Below are positions 12,030-25,100 of a stretch of 64,000 nt of DNA, piece after piece. The notes under the pieces were generated by a model. That model saw only the letters and a list, made by a program, of their open reading frames with translations. It made no database searches and was not told the DNA's origin. The position numbers were made by a program, and so were the translations under genes. Position 1 is the first letter of the stretch; each line of letters begins with the position of its first letter. The stretch spans positions 158,449,869-158,513,868 of the forward strand of contig NC_084463.1 of assembly GCF_027409185.1 (NCBI RefSeq). Direction: 5' to 3'. The DNA comes from Cynocephalus volans. Taxonomy: Eukaryota > Chordata > Mammalia > Dermoptera > Cynocephalidae.

Positions 12030-12760
12030 GGAAGATGGCAGAGTAGAGGTGCCCATGAAGCCTTCCTCCCACAGAAGAAGATTATAAAGTGGCACTCTGC
12101 CACCACTGCCACAGTCACCAGAGCCATTGTCTACTACACAGATACCACATCTATGAAGGATGCCCTTAGAGCCACCAACAGGTAACCCCACTGCACTGCA
12201 GACACTATAGCTGCTCAGGCCACTGCTGTGGATACCACAGCCAATTGGGCAACTGCCGCAACCACCAATTCTACAGTCGCTAGCACCAATACTACAATGC
12301 AGGCACCACCATCATGTGAGCAGCCTGCCACCACTGGAGCCACTGCTGCCACTTAGGCAGCCCACAAAAGTCATGCCCACAACCACTGCCATCACAAGGG
12401 AAGTCTACTATTACAGCAACAGCCACAGCATCCACTAGTGCTGTGCAGGTGGACTGCCAAGAACTCAACGGCAGTGACCCTACGAGGGTCACATGTAAAG
12501 TCCAGGGAAGGAGAGTAATAAAGCAGTAGAAGAAGCAAGATGACCAGAGAACAACATAGAAATACTACAAATACCAAAACAAACAAACAAACAAAATGAT
12601 AGAAAGTATGAGTCCACTAAGGAATACAATAACTCTGAAGTATCAGATCCCTTAGAGTAGGAAATCTGTAATAAAACGAAAAAGGAATCCCATGTAAAAA
12701 TCCTAAGCAAACTCAGTATAAGAAGATTTAAGAAGGCGCAGTTAGACCACACAGTGAACT
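12030..12760 (+). mobile_element. Probable L1-like 5' region next to the TRIP11 promoter
   Basis: It opens GGAAGATGGCAGAGTAGAGG, the AAGATGGC start typical of LINE 5' ends. About 350 bp of degenerate GCCACC/ACCACT-rich sequence follow, then AT-rich text (AAATCTGTAATAAAACG). It lies in sense orientation 270 bp before exon 1. No ORF remains. Family not identified. Confidence 0.5.
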
Positions 12761-12769
12761 GAGTTCCCG

Positions 12770-13030
12770 GCCAGGCCTCAGTGTTTCCAGGCAGAACCCG
12801 GCCCTTGGGGGGAGCCCCCCCCCCCGGCAGCCCCCCCCCCCCCCCGCGAAGCCGGCGTTGCCAGGGAAGCCAGCGTTGCCAGGGAACCCTGTGTTCTGTC
12901 GTGGAATTCGGAGCGTTTGGATGGGGACTAGTCCCGTGAAGACCTACGTTCCAGGACATTTGGCGGGGTTGTCCGACGGCGCTGGACGCTTTCTTCGGAG
13001 CTGACAGGGTCGTTCTCTAAACCCGCAGCG
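12770..13030 (+). promoter_or_regulatory. TRIP11 promoter and 5' UTR, CpG-rich, TATA-less
   Basis: The 260 bp before the start codon are GC- and CpG-rich, unlike the AT-rich flanks. They contain two long C runs (about 12815-12846) and an 18-bp tandem repeat at 12851-12868 and 12869-12886 carrying GTTGCCAGGGAA. No TATA box is seen. The start codon context is gcgATGtcg. The region lies directly between an L1-like 5' fragment and exon 1. The transcription start cannot be placed from sequence alone. Confidence 0.6.
12857..12888 (+). promoter_or_regulatory. Two tandem RFX X-box-like sites
   Basis: The sites are GTTGCCAGGGAAGC at 12857-12870 and GTTGCCAGGGAACC at 12875-12888, repeated with an 18-bp period. 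The second fits an X-box (GTNRCC, 1-nt spacer, RGNAAC); the first misses the last base of the half site. RFX factors drive many cilium genes, and GMAP-210 acts with IFT20 in ciliary traffic, so the sites are plausible. Binding is inferred. Confidence 0.4.
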
Positions 13031-13169
13031 ATGTCGTCCTGGCTTGGGGGCCTCGGCGCCGGCTTGGGCCAGTCTCTGGGTCGAGTGTGGGGTGGCCTGG
13101 CTTCCGTCACTGGCCAGATTTCAAATCTGACAAAGAACATGCTGAGGGAGGCCACGGAGGAAGTGGACG
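13031..13169 (+). CDS. TRIP11: TRIP11 exon 1: ALPS curvature-sensing segment
   Basis: It encodes 46 codons plus one base, starting [17 protein letters not shown], followed by donor gtaaga at 13170. The family start MSSWLGGLG fixes the ATG. This is the ALPS amphipathic helix (family residues 1 to about 38), rich in Gly, Ser and small residues. Relative to recalled mammalian sequences it has Arg18 and Trp20 where Gln and Gly are usual, and [10 protein letters not shown] in place of MLMEGTEEVE. Confidence 0.9.
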
Positions 13170-16100
13170 GTAAGAGCTGGAGTCAGGGGAGGGAGGGCTT
13201 TCCTGGGACCCTGGGAACATCCGTCAGCAGATGGGGACAGGTCGCAGACGAGTCCCACCCCGTCCCTTTTCATTAACACTCCTCCTTTAGACTCTTCCCG
13301 GTTGATTTTCTGTGATGAATGACCACGGGGGTCTGCAGGAGGAGTCTGGTTCTTGTCCTTTGGACTACTCTGGAGGTCTCAGAGTCAAACTGCTCCCAGG
13401 TGGAGTAGACTTTAGTTTTCTTTGGTTCATTCACACCCACCACTTATTCTGCCCTCGTTTTGGGGGCGGATCTGAATTTTGACCATCTTCATTTTGTCAC
13501 AGTTATAAGAATTGTATGTGATAAGTCATCACTTTTTTGTTTTCTTCTATTTTTGTAACAATAGAAATAACCGATAATTAAAACATTTGGTAACACTTGC
13601 CCTTTCTGTCTTGCGTGTATTATTTGTTAGTGAGACATAGCTGTTTTTCCATTCAGTTATATTTTTACTTACTGTGATAACACATTGTACAGTTCCAGCT
13701 GCTTTTAAAAATTACCATTCTAAACAGATTAGGTTATACTTTGTCTTCTTCAGGGTAGCAATTAGACAGCCAGAGTTTCAAACAAAATGTGTAAACAACC
13801 AGAGAAGCAACCCTACCTGTGATTTTCAAAACAAGGGTGTTTTGTCAGTATAATTTATTGCATGCTGCTTGTATTTTCTTTTGACTTATACTATAGTTCA
13901 GAGAAGTTATTTTCATAATATTAGAGTGCTGTGAGTAATGAAAAAACACTAATACCTAGAAAAAAATAACTCTGTGGATAATAATTTTCTGACAGCATCA
14001 ATGGTGCTATTTTGGCACTACTGGGCTCTGACTCTACTTTTAAATGCAAATGTATAAAACCAGACCGAGCTCATTATTATTTTTAATAAGTTATATCTAT
14101 GTTGCTTTAAATAAGTGTTCTTTTAGTGTATTTTCATTTTTTGTTTACAGGTCATTAATTATTTGATATTAGAATCAGAAGTTAGAAATAAGGCCTTAAC
14201 TCCCAGTTGAATAAGTATCATCTAAAATTACAGGGTAAGTCAACAGAGAAAGAGTGTCAGTTTTCAAAACTTAATGAGCACTTCAAGGGAGTAAAGGTAG
14301 ACATCCTAAGGTATAGGACAGAGGCAAAATAATGACTTGTATGATAATGAACAACATTAATGGCAATGGAAAGTTGTGATGAAAATCAAGTGGTATACGT
14401 CTGAATTTGCTCTCATATCTGCCTACTATTCTGTTTAAACCCAGTGAAATATATTTTCCTTAAAATGCTTGTTTATGCTTCATGTGTTGATCAGATATTC
14501 AGTACATGCTATTTCTTTTTTCACAGAATTACCTTTTTTTATGAGAACGGAAACTGAAGCCATTCATGCAGTCTTAATATCAGAGGTAAGGATAATTAAA
14601 GACTGGTTAAACTTAGATTTTTCCTCCCTTTTTTCTTTTCTTTTCTTTCATTCTTTCTTTTTTGTGTGTGGTTGGCCAATAAGGGGATCCAAACCCCTGA
14701 CCTTGGTGTTATCAACACCTTGCTCTAAACAATGGAGCTAACTGGGCAGCCCAGATTTTCCTTTTTGGAAGCTGTGAGAGTTATTCAAGCTTTATTTCAG
14801 TCCTGTCATTTTTAATGCACTCCCTTCCACTTTTTATCTCTTCTTCTTCATCTCTGTTTTTGTGAGCTTTTATCAGTCACCTTTAGATGAAGAATATATT
14901 TACATGTTACTGCAGTTTGCTGTTCTTTAATATTCCCATCTCTATTTCTATATGCTGGAAGTAGGAAAACTGCCAAATGTAGAAATGACTGTTACAAAAA
15001 TCTATCATTATCGAGGATTTACTGTGTTCTAAGAGTGTGTTTAATTGCAGTAGTACATTTATTTAAGTATAATATAAAGACTGTAATTCTGTTTAATTTA
15101 CAGCTTTTTAATTCCCAAACATTAAAATAACAATAATATTTGGATACAAAGTAGTTAAGAATATAGGTATAGCAAATTAATTTTACCATTGTATTCATTA
15201 CTGGTCAAGTGTCTAGTCGTGACTAGTTCACATTGTACTTAATAGGGATGAGAAAAGCTTGGAAAAGAGTTCAAAGGAAAGCCATGGAGAAAATGAAAGG
15301 CCTTAAAAGTAGTTTCCAGGGCCGGCCCCCTGGCTCACTCGGGTGAGTGCGGCACTGGGAGCGCCAAGGCTGCGGGTTCAGATCCTGTATTGGGATGGCT
15401 GGTGCGCTCACTGGCTGAGCATGGTGCAGACAACATCGTGCAGAGGGTTGCGATCCCCTTGCGATCCTCTTACTGGTAACAAAAAAAAAAAGTAGGTTCT
15501 ATTGTAAAGGACTAAAGAAACTCCACTATTAACCTTGAGATAAGAACAGTGAGAGAACACTTAATAATTGTGTTTCAGCAAAAGATATTCTTAGAGGACC
15601 GTGGTAAGCATGTTTTCCTCTTAACTAAGCCCATAAAAAGAGAACATAGAATTTAGATATAAGAAAATATTTACTGACTAGCATTGTTGAACTCTGGTCT
15701 AGATTATCCAGGTGGGATTGTGGAATTTGAAAGTAGAGGGACCTCTCAAGAAGAACTACAGTGGTATTCTGCTTCAGTACAAGATGGCAGTTTGGTGGCA
15801 CTTAGAGATCTTAGCCAATACCTTAGTAATTACCTAATAAGGAAAGTAGGTGTGTTCCAGTGACAAACAGTTTCTTTGTACAGCCAAGATAGGAAATCGT
15901 TCCCACAGTTCCTAAAGAAATCCTGAGAAAGCACTCATTGGCACAGATCCACCCAGAAAAATTAAAGGGCAGAGGTATGTGTAGTAGCATTAGCTTTGGT
16001 TAATTCACCAGTGTCCATTTTGATCAAAAAATAAATAAGGTTAACCTGCTCAATGAATGTCTGCTCCGTATTGAGCTTGAGAAGGGACATAGAAGTCTTC

Positions 16101-19100
16101 TGTCCTTCTATTGATCTCAGTTCTTTTAATGCCTCTCATAGTGTTATCATTGGACCATAGTAAGTATGATTCTAGTGTTTAGAAATATTTGTTTTGATAA
16201 AACACCTCCAAATGCAAGCTAAATTTCTCATTTGGTGTTCATTCAAAGTACCATAAGCTACTCAAATACTAGAGGAAAAGAGACAATTGGACTTCCCAAG
16301 GGCTTATTTTCAAAGATAATTTTGACTATACATAATTCTCACCTTATGTGCTTTCTTCATACCCTAACCCCGTATGTGACTGTACAGTATATCTATTCAA
16401 GACTTTCTGCTGTAAGAGGATAAGGTGTAGATATGGCTGAACATTTTATTTAGTAAGTTTTCATATAGACAGAGGGCAGTGCTTTTTCAGAGGTTTTCCA
16501 AAGGAAATTAGATTTGCTTATAGATGTTAATATTTGTAGCTGACTGAATTAGTTAGGATTCTTTAGTTCCAAGTAACAGTAACCAGTGTCAGCTAACTTA
16601 ACCTTCTGTATACGAAGAAAAACAGTCATCACATTTACTGTCTTGGTCCAATAGACTATTTTAATCTTTTTATATTAAGTCATTTTACAAACACCTTACA
16701 GAAGTATGAATAAAGTAATGGTGAAAAACTTTATTAGAAATTTTAATAATAATTTAAATATAGCAAATCCAAACTTTTATTTCATATTTTTCTGGTTTTA
16801 AAACATATACACACAAAATAGGCAGTGTTCTTTGAATTCAGTTAACTGCTTAGTAACTCTTTTTTTGTTGTTTTTTAAAATTAAATTTTTTATCGAAACA
16901 TATTGATGGCACATGTTAACTCTTAAGCATACATGAGAATGTTTCTATCTATCTTGTAAAAACTTGTTCCAGATTTTAATTACTCCCCTAGTAGACTTTA
17001 GGTTATCATTACTTCTAATTCTTTTTTTTTGACCGGTAAGGGAATCACAACCCTTGGTACGGTGTGGTCTGCACTACGCTCAGCCAGTGAGCGCACTGGC
17101 CATCCCTATATTGGATCCAAACCCGTGGCCTCAGCGCTACCAGCACCGCACTCTCCTGAGTGAGCCATGGGGCTGCCCCCCTTTTTAAAATTTTTTGTTT
17201 TGTTTTGATCATTACTTCTAATTCTTGACTTGTTTCATTAAAACTGACAGTTTTGAAAACTTTAATGGCTCATGTTTTTTAAAAAAATTTAATCATAATT
17301 GATTATACATATTTTGGGGATTGTGTGTTGATCAAATCAATATTACTAGTATGTGTATTGTTACAAATTGTACTTATTCTTTATGCCTCTTGTCCAGTCT
17401 CTCCCTATCCCCCCTCCCTCCTCCCTCCCACCACTGATAACCCTAGATTTCTTCTCTCCCTCTGAAAGAATAATGGTTACTCAGTTGATTTGCTGCTTAG
17501 ATGATCTATCTAATGCTGACAGGTGTGTTCAGGTCCCCTAATATTATCATAGAGCAGATGCTTCTTCTGTCATTCTGGAATGGGCTTTGTGGAGAGAGGC
17601 ATCCTCTTCTTTTTTTTTTTTTGGTCTCTGCTGGTGACTCTCCTTCTGTCAATGCATTCCAGTGGCTGGTGGACCATGTGTGTGGTGGTTATGGCATCTA
17701 GCCACATTCGTGGCAACCTTGGTAGCGATGGTGAGCCAACCACATGGAGGTGATGGTTTTGGCGTGTTCCTTGGCACTGGCGGTGTGCCTGGTAGTGGAC
17801 AGGGGTATGGTCTCTGGCTCCATGCCCCAGGCCCCCTGATGGCCCCAAGGCACTGGTGGTGTTCCTGGGCCGGAACTAATATTTTGTCCTTTGCTTACTT
17901 CTAAAACGGGTGAACTTCCTGTGGGAACCAGTACTTGAGCTGTGTTGCTGCACTAAATTGCTGCTTTGCTGCTGTTTCCCTAGGGAAGGCTTTTTTTGCA
18001 GCTCAGGTTTTAATGGTTGACCTTATAGGTACTTCTGGCTCTCCAGAGACCCAGTGCACCTGGATTGTGTAGAAACTCTGATCTGGGCCTGAATCTTGTC
18101 ATCAAACTGCACCGCATGCAATTCTGCATTCCTGACCAGTCTCCTCTGAGTGGTCCTGTGCTGACTGGGGGTCTGATTGGCTGTCCTTGCTGTATCCCAG
18201 TTTTCTCCTGGTGGGCCCATCCCCCCCACCCACACTTCATGTGCAATGGGTCCTGCACGGGTCCCATGCAATGACTTACTGGCCTCTTAGCGGCTCCCCT
18301 TTTTCAGCTGTTCTGGCTCCTTGCTCCTGTGTGGGTTTACAGGTACCCTATTAGTGGTCTTGCTGTCCTGGGGACCACCAAGGCCCTCTTCTCTGCCACC
18401 TCCAAGCAACTCCATTGGAAGGGCACAGCTGTGGCTTCTACTGGCTCCTGCACCATGTGCTCAGCAGTTCCAGCCTTTAAGGCTGCCATGGCCCGAAATC
18501 CTCCAAGCAGTTTTTTCTTTGTCTCTTTGTGGTTTCTCCACATTCATGAACTCCATAGGTCTCTCCTCCTCTTCCCCTGAGCTCCAGTGGCCCCACCTTG
18601 GCTGTTGTTGCATTTTTGTAGTTGTAGATTGGTTGATTTGTGGGAGAGAGAACTCATGATTTTGTTGATCAGACAATGGCTGTCAACTTTGCTCCATAAT
18701 TACAAAGTATTTTTATTCTTATATTTATAAACACCAATTAGAATGATCAATCCATTGAATTATTTTCATTTCTGTGTCATCTGTTTCCTCCTAGTCATCT
18801 TTGTATACACACTGGCCTTCAGCATTTGTCCATGAATGAACTGAATCAAGTAAATTTTGGAGTACAAATGTTATACTTAATGAAAGAATACTGTTTCATA
18901 TTCATTTAGCAAAATGGGATGGTTCAGGTCCTTGTCATAAAGTATTGCAGAATAAAATACTTTCTTATTGAATGGCTAATGTGAAAATCATATTTCCTTT
19001 TTGTTCTTAGAAATATATTGTTCATTCATCAGTTCCTGAGTTTGAGAAAATTTCATTTTGATATTGCCATCTAAAGACTTGTTTGAGATTTTGCCTCTAT

Positions 19101-22100
19101 AGTCAGTTTCACCATTAGATTCTAGAGTGCTTCTTTCTGTCTCTTTGCATTCATCTTCAGAGTTGTCTAGTGATTGTGAAATGTTTTCCTCTGTCATTTT
19201 ATTTTTCTTTGTCGAAAAACAAAAAATTCTGAATTTTCAACTGTGTTCAATGAAAGCCAAAAAAAAAAAAAAAAAAAAAACCTCCAAAGATATCTCCAAA
19301 CTGCTGTTTACTTTCGTAAAGATGATGTCATACTTAGGGCAATGCAAACAGAAACATGGTTATTTCACTATTACATGATTCTTCTAGGTGATTCCGTAAG
19401 TTTTCCATTTTCTTATTATTTTAGTCTTTTTCAGCATAGTTGGGAATAGTTGATAAATAATGATAAAATAAATCTTACGATAATAAAATAGCAAAATATT
19501 TCAGGATACAGAAAAAACAATATCATTACAATCCCATGGATTATTCTTAGATTTATGAAAGGATCCAATGTACCATTATGGTAATTGCACGGTGGAATGA
19601 ATTTTATTCTATTTTAAAAAGTAGGCAAATTTTTTGTTTGTTGGAAGACCTTTAAGAAAGAGTAATAGTCATTAATATCAATTCTTATAAATAAGACTTC
19701 TTTAAAAAGAAATTAAGGTTGGTACTAGTGGACCATGATAGTTTACCAAGCATTAAGCAGGATGAAATATTTTAAGAATAGAAGTGTGTCTGGACTCCAA
19801 GAGCAGAAACGTAGGCACACTTTAGGAAGGGGCTGCAACTAGAAATGGAGGCCATCAGGAGTCTTTTTTTCTCATTTATATTCTTCTCTGCTCTTCGTCG
19901 TGTGTATTTATTCTTTTTTCCTTTCAGCCCAGCCTCCTCTGCTATGTATTCCATGTGATCGAAAATATGACCCCAGACAACTCTTAATATATTACAGGTT
20001 CAGCCAGATAAGGAGAATCTGTCCTTTATGTGTTTTCTCAACCTTTCTGACTCTCATATGGCTGGGGAGATGAGGGCAGACAACCAAGTAGGTATTGATC
20101 AAATTCAAAGTTCTAGTGATTAGCCACAGTTAAATAACTTCAGGGGTTTTTTTGTGTTAAAAAGCCTCAAGTGGACTTTTATAACCAGGTTTTGACTTCA
20201 GTATATTGTGTTATTCATTTCTGTATGTTTTTCATGTTAACAGCTCTCAGAAAATCATGCAAAAGCAGCCAATAGAATAGAAGGTAATTAGTTGTGTGAC
20301 CATTGGTCCTGTTTCTTGCTACTACTTCTTCAAGATAAGAGAGGTCTGTGTTAGATTTCTGGGGCTAGAGTCCCAAACTAGGGTTTGTGGATGTTGTAAT
20401 TATTCCTTTGATTTACTGCATTCGTTTTCTCTGGGATTCGTGAAATATTCCTAGACCGTAGTTTTCATGGCTGCTGACATCAGAAGTTCCTAGAATCTAA
20501 GAAAAAAACAGATGACATCCCCCAAAGTGAAAAATTCATCATCTTCTGGCAGCTTTCTTGCCCACCGTCAGTCTCCTTTTACTCAGTCATGATTGTTAAA
20601 CTGTGTAGATATATTAGTAGAATGCTTAGTAAATTATCTCTAATAACTTTTAAATTCTTTTTTGCAGAGTTTGAATGTCTATTTCTCTTGTCCCATTATA
20701 TTCTTATTATGTTCATATTATGTCCATGACAAGGAGTGATAATAGGTTATGATAATAGTTATGTAATTTTTTTCATGTTTTCCAACATCTTAAAACAAAA
20801 GAGTATGTATAATGTCTAGAGTCACTGAATTATATTTAGACTATTTTGTATACTTTTAACAGTAGTTTTTCAAACAATCCCAGTAGTGATTTTCAAATTG
20901 GATTGTTCAGAGGTGCCTCAGGGCGTCTGGGGAACAAGGCAAGTAGGTGATGTGAGGCTTTAACCTCCTACCTGTAATTCAGCCAGAAATCTTTTTAAAA
21001 AAATATGTCTTAAAAAAGTTCTGCTGCTTGGGGAGAAAACAGAAGCTCAGACAGGTAATCTGTCCATTCATTTACTAGACATGGATTATATGCTAGACAT
21101 TGGGTATAGAAAGATGGGAGAAATGTCAATCAGCGGCTTTTCTTAGCAGAAAATCAAACTGAGCAAAATGTTAATTTTCCCCCTTTGGTTTAGAATTAGG
21201 CATATTCTGTATAAACATGCTTATGCACTTGTGTAATTTGAAAGTATATTTTAAATGCCGTAATTCTGTCTGAGACCTTTTATATTTTTACATCATTTTT
21301 ATATGAAGCAATATGTTTTTCATAATTCCATACACATAACTTACAGTCTTTTTGTTGAAAATCCTTTTTTCTTTGCTTTCTAGAATGAAAGACTGAAAAA
21401 ACTTTGTACTGTTCAGCAAGAGAAGCATGAAGCCTTAGAGTTTCAAATAAAGCAGCAATCTACAAATTACCAACATCAACTACAACAGAAAGAGGCAAAG
21501 ATTTTTACAGTTACCTCGTATTCACTTTACTGTAATGTATTTAGGAAGGTTTTTAAGAGTTATTATATAAATCAAGCTATCTTGATCCATAAAAGTATTG
21601 AAAGGATGTTGAATTTAATAATTCCCGACTCATTTTGGTAACACCATTTTAACAAGAACTTTCTAAGCTTTTCTAAGTTTATATTATGTAAACTGACCTC
21701 TGTGGACTTTAATTTCTACTTTCCAAAAGAAGGAAAGTTTTTATGTAAAATGTCTTCAGGCATCTGTTGCTTGTAATTTCTGATTTTATGAAACTTTAAT
21801 TTATCAAATTTTCTTAAGTTGTTTTAAATCAGTGTGGTTATTCCTAATGACTTTTTAAAATGCTTTTGATTGCAAGTGTTATTATTTGTAGTACTGGCAT
21901 ATACTTGATTTTCCATGGAAAAAGAATATGAAATATAATTATACTGTTTTATAAATGTTTTTGTTTTTTTTTTAGTTTGATTGAAATGTGTGTTTTGAAA
22001 TTGGCTTATCTTTTCTTTGCACTGCTGGTAATAGATATTGTCTGATATAACCACTGTTATCCCGAATCCTTACAATGTAGACTGCGTCCCCATGTGTCAT

Positions 22101-25100
22101 GCTGTTATTGAATTCTCTTTACTGTTTAGTACATAAGTGGAGTCCAATAAATACTTATACTTGTATTGAATTTAACCATTTTATTATGCAGATCATTTGG
22201 GTGTTTTTCAGTTTGTTGATTTAAATGTTTATGTCTACCATAACTTCATATTTAGGTGTTTTAAATAATAGAGCTTAATTTTTTAATCTAGTGGGAATTT
22301 TATAATTTCATAATACAATAAAGATAAATTATTTCAAAAATAAAATGAATACAGAAAAGCAAAGTTACAAGTTCAAATTAAAATTAGAAGCCCACTTACT
22401 GCCAAATTGCTTTAAAACTCTTTAAACTTTACTCATTGATGTTTGTACTTATGGACGGGAAGCAGACATTCATGGCGTCAATCCATGGACCACACTTTGA
22501 GTAGCACTGCCTTATAGACATTACGATAGAATAGTAGCTCCTACCCAGGGCTTTACAGCTGAACCATTAGTGACACTTAAAAATACACATGCTTATGCCC
22601 CCCAGGAGATGCAGGTTTAGTGTACTGGGAAGGGGCCCTGGTACTGCTAATTTTCAGGAGCTCCATAGATGATTCTGATGCTTACCCCAAAGTTGAAAAC
22701 TCTGCTGTGGGAAACTTTGGCTTTTTATTTTCTTCTTAACTATTGATATTAGAGAGCGCATTAAGCATTCAAGTTTGCAAATGTGTCTTTGTGATTAGAG
22801 CTTGCACTGTGTAACTCTACAACTTGATATAAATGTCTGTTGTATAAGGACAACTTTTTGTGTTATAGATACATCTAAAAAATTGTGTATTTCAGTACTT
22901 TTTACTAGGATGAAAGCTAATATGTGACTGTATAAAACTGCTCTTTTCTGAATCTGTTTGCTGCCCTCATTGTGATGTTCATATTCCCCCAAAATGCAAT
23001 TTATTTCATATCATTTTGGGGAAGATGAATAAAATTTGTGCACTACTCTAAATCTCCCTTAGGGAAGGGTCTCTAATATGAAAAACCTGTTTGTTATGAC
23101 ACATGGCATAAATGTGTTTGGTTTTTGTTTGTCTAATTGCTTAACGTTACTCATGTAGAAATACTGTAACTTGTTGGCTGTTTTTTCGGTATCACATTTT
23201 CCTTAGCTGTGGCAGAGTGTCTTTTGGACTAGTTTGAGTTTTTCGTAAAAGGCTTCTGAGAGTTCTCTCTAGATTACTCACTTGTGTTTTTAGTAATCTT
23301 TCATTCCGAATGGATGTGGCATTATGGTAGATTCTGTGTTCATAATTTCTTTGAGGCTCTGGCTTGGTATCCAATACATCAACTGACACAGGTTTCATTT
23401 TCTTATCATTTTAAGGTTTGATCATCACAAACAGAACCCTAAGAAATTGCCTATAGTACCCCATACATAGATGATAGCAAACCCACGTTTAACTGAGAAA
23501 TTCATTGCTTTAGTTAACATGTGAGTGAAATTCTGATCTTATAGCATTTGAAACATTATCTGTGATTTCACTCTGGTGATCATGTTTGTTTTTTAAATAA
23601 CCATGTTATGGATAGGATGTTATAGAAGACGTGGGTTCAGTTAACAGAGTACCATTATTTGATTATCTTAAACAAATTATTATACCTTTTAATATTATTA
23701 ATTTATAAAAGGATTAATATTGTTATTTTAAAGTACTTTCTCTAAAACATGGATTATAAATATATAGGTCGAAATCAGCCAGTATAAAGCAAGACAGATT
23801 GCTCTACAGGATCAGTTGCTGAAACTGCAGTCAGCCACTCCGTCAGTACATTCAGGAGCTGGTGGTATACCAGCGACCACTGCATCTTCTTCATTCGGTT
23901 GTGGGATCGGTCATCATGCCTCAGCTTTCCGTGATGATAACATGGACTTTGGAGATGTTATTTCATTACAACAAGAAATAAAAAGATTGTCAAATGAAGT
24001 TTCAAGACTCGAGTCTGAAGTTGACCATTGGAGGCATATTGCTCAGGTAGCTAAAATTTTCATGAGTTTTTGAAAATAGTGAGTAAAAATACTGATGTTA
24101 TATGAATAGACATATAGAGAGCTCTTGGTATTAGAAAGTACTGTGGGCTAGGAAATAGAAAATCTGTACTCTAATTCTGCCAATGACTTTCTTTCTAAGT
24201 GATTTTAGTCAGGTGGTCTTTCTCTTTCTGCCTTAGTTTTCCCTTCTGAACAATATTTGGAAAAAATTTTCCAAAAAGAATTTAAAGAAATAGATCCATT
24301 AAAAAAAATAAAATAAAAAGTTTCAAGTCCAGGACTCAAAAGAGATAAAAATTGAATTGCTTTTGATTGAACCAGCACCTTTTCCACTGGAATCCCTGAA
24401 GGCTTCTCTGGTGGAAACATCAGGAGTCTGAAGCACCGTGTTTGATCCTGCTTGCTTAGACGATGTCTTAGGTTTCTTTTAGCTCTAGGTATGTGTAAAG
24501 TGACATCTGATAATTGGATTATAAAATAAGTTAGACTATTTTGTGTTGTCTCATGCATTAGAAATTAAATCCTTGCTATTTTGGGCTGTAAACTTTCTCC
24601 CAAGGAACACTATTTTTCTTACATATTAGAGTTAATGGAGTTTGTCAGTAGACATGAGACCTGGAATAAACTGGAGCACTGTTCACTTGGATTTAATTTC
24701 ATCAGTTTAGAAAAAACCATAGTATTTAAATAGACTATTTTTCTATCTTTTTGTGAATTTAATCTAGTTATGTAAAGGAGAAATCATCCCAATTAAAATG
24801 TTCTCTTTCCCAAGTTGCTAGACAGTCCCAGTACCCAAAATAAACCTTAGAAAGGTTGATTTGTTTGTCCATCTTTTCTCCAAAAAGTAGTAGTTCTTAA
24901 ACTTTGTATCTGTAAGAATATCCTGGGGAACTTGATATTGTAGATTTTCAGGCCTGTCTTCAGAGATTTTGATTTAGTAGCCTTGGAAACCACATTCAAA
25001 CAAATAAATACCCCAGGTGATTCTGATGTTCTGAGGAACACATTTTAAGAAACACTGCTTAGGTAAGATTTCAAAGGGAAGTGATGGGTTTTCGTTATGT

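Larger units (their letters stand above)
14586..21383 (+). other. TRIP11 intron 2
   Basis: This 6.8-kb intron holds SINEs (14650-14752, 15316-15487, 17024-17207), composite VNTR element copy A (17280-18654), an A-run at 19259-19280 and a short minus-strand open frame at 18988-19197. The rest is AT-rich and unrecognised. Confidence 0.65.
21495..23767 (+). other. TRIP11 intron 3
   Basis: GC-AG intron, AT-rich. It holds a MER5-like segment (about 22455-22705) and a short minus-strand open frame (23192-23398). Nothing else was recognised. Confidence 0.6.
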
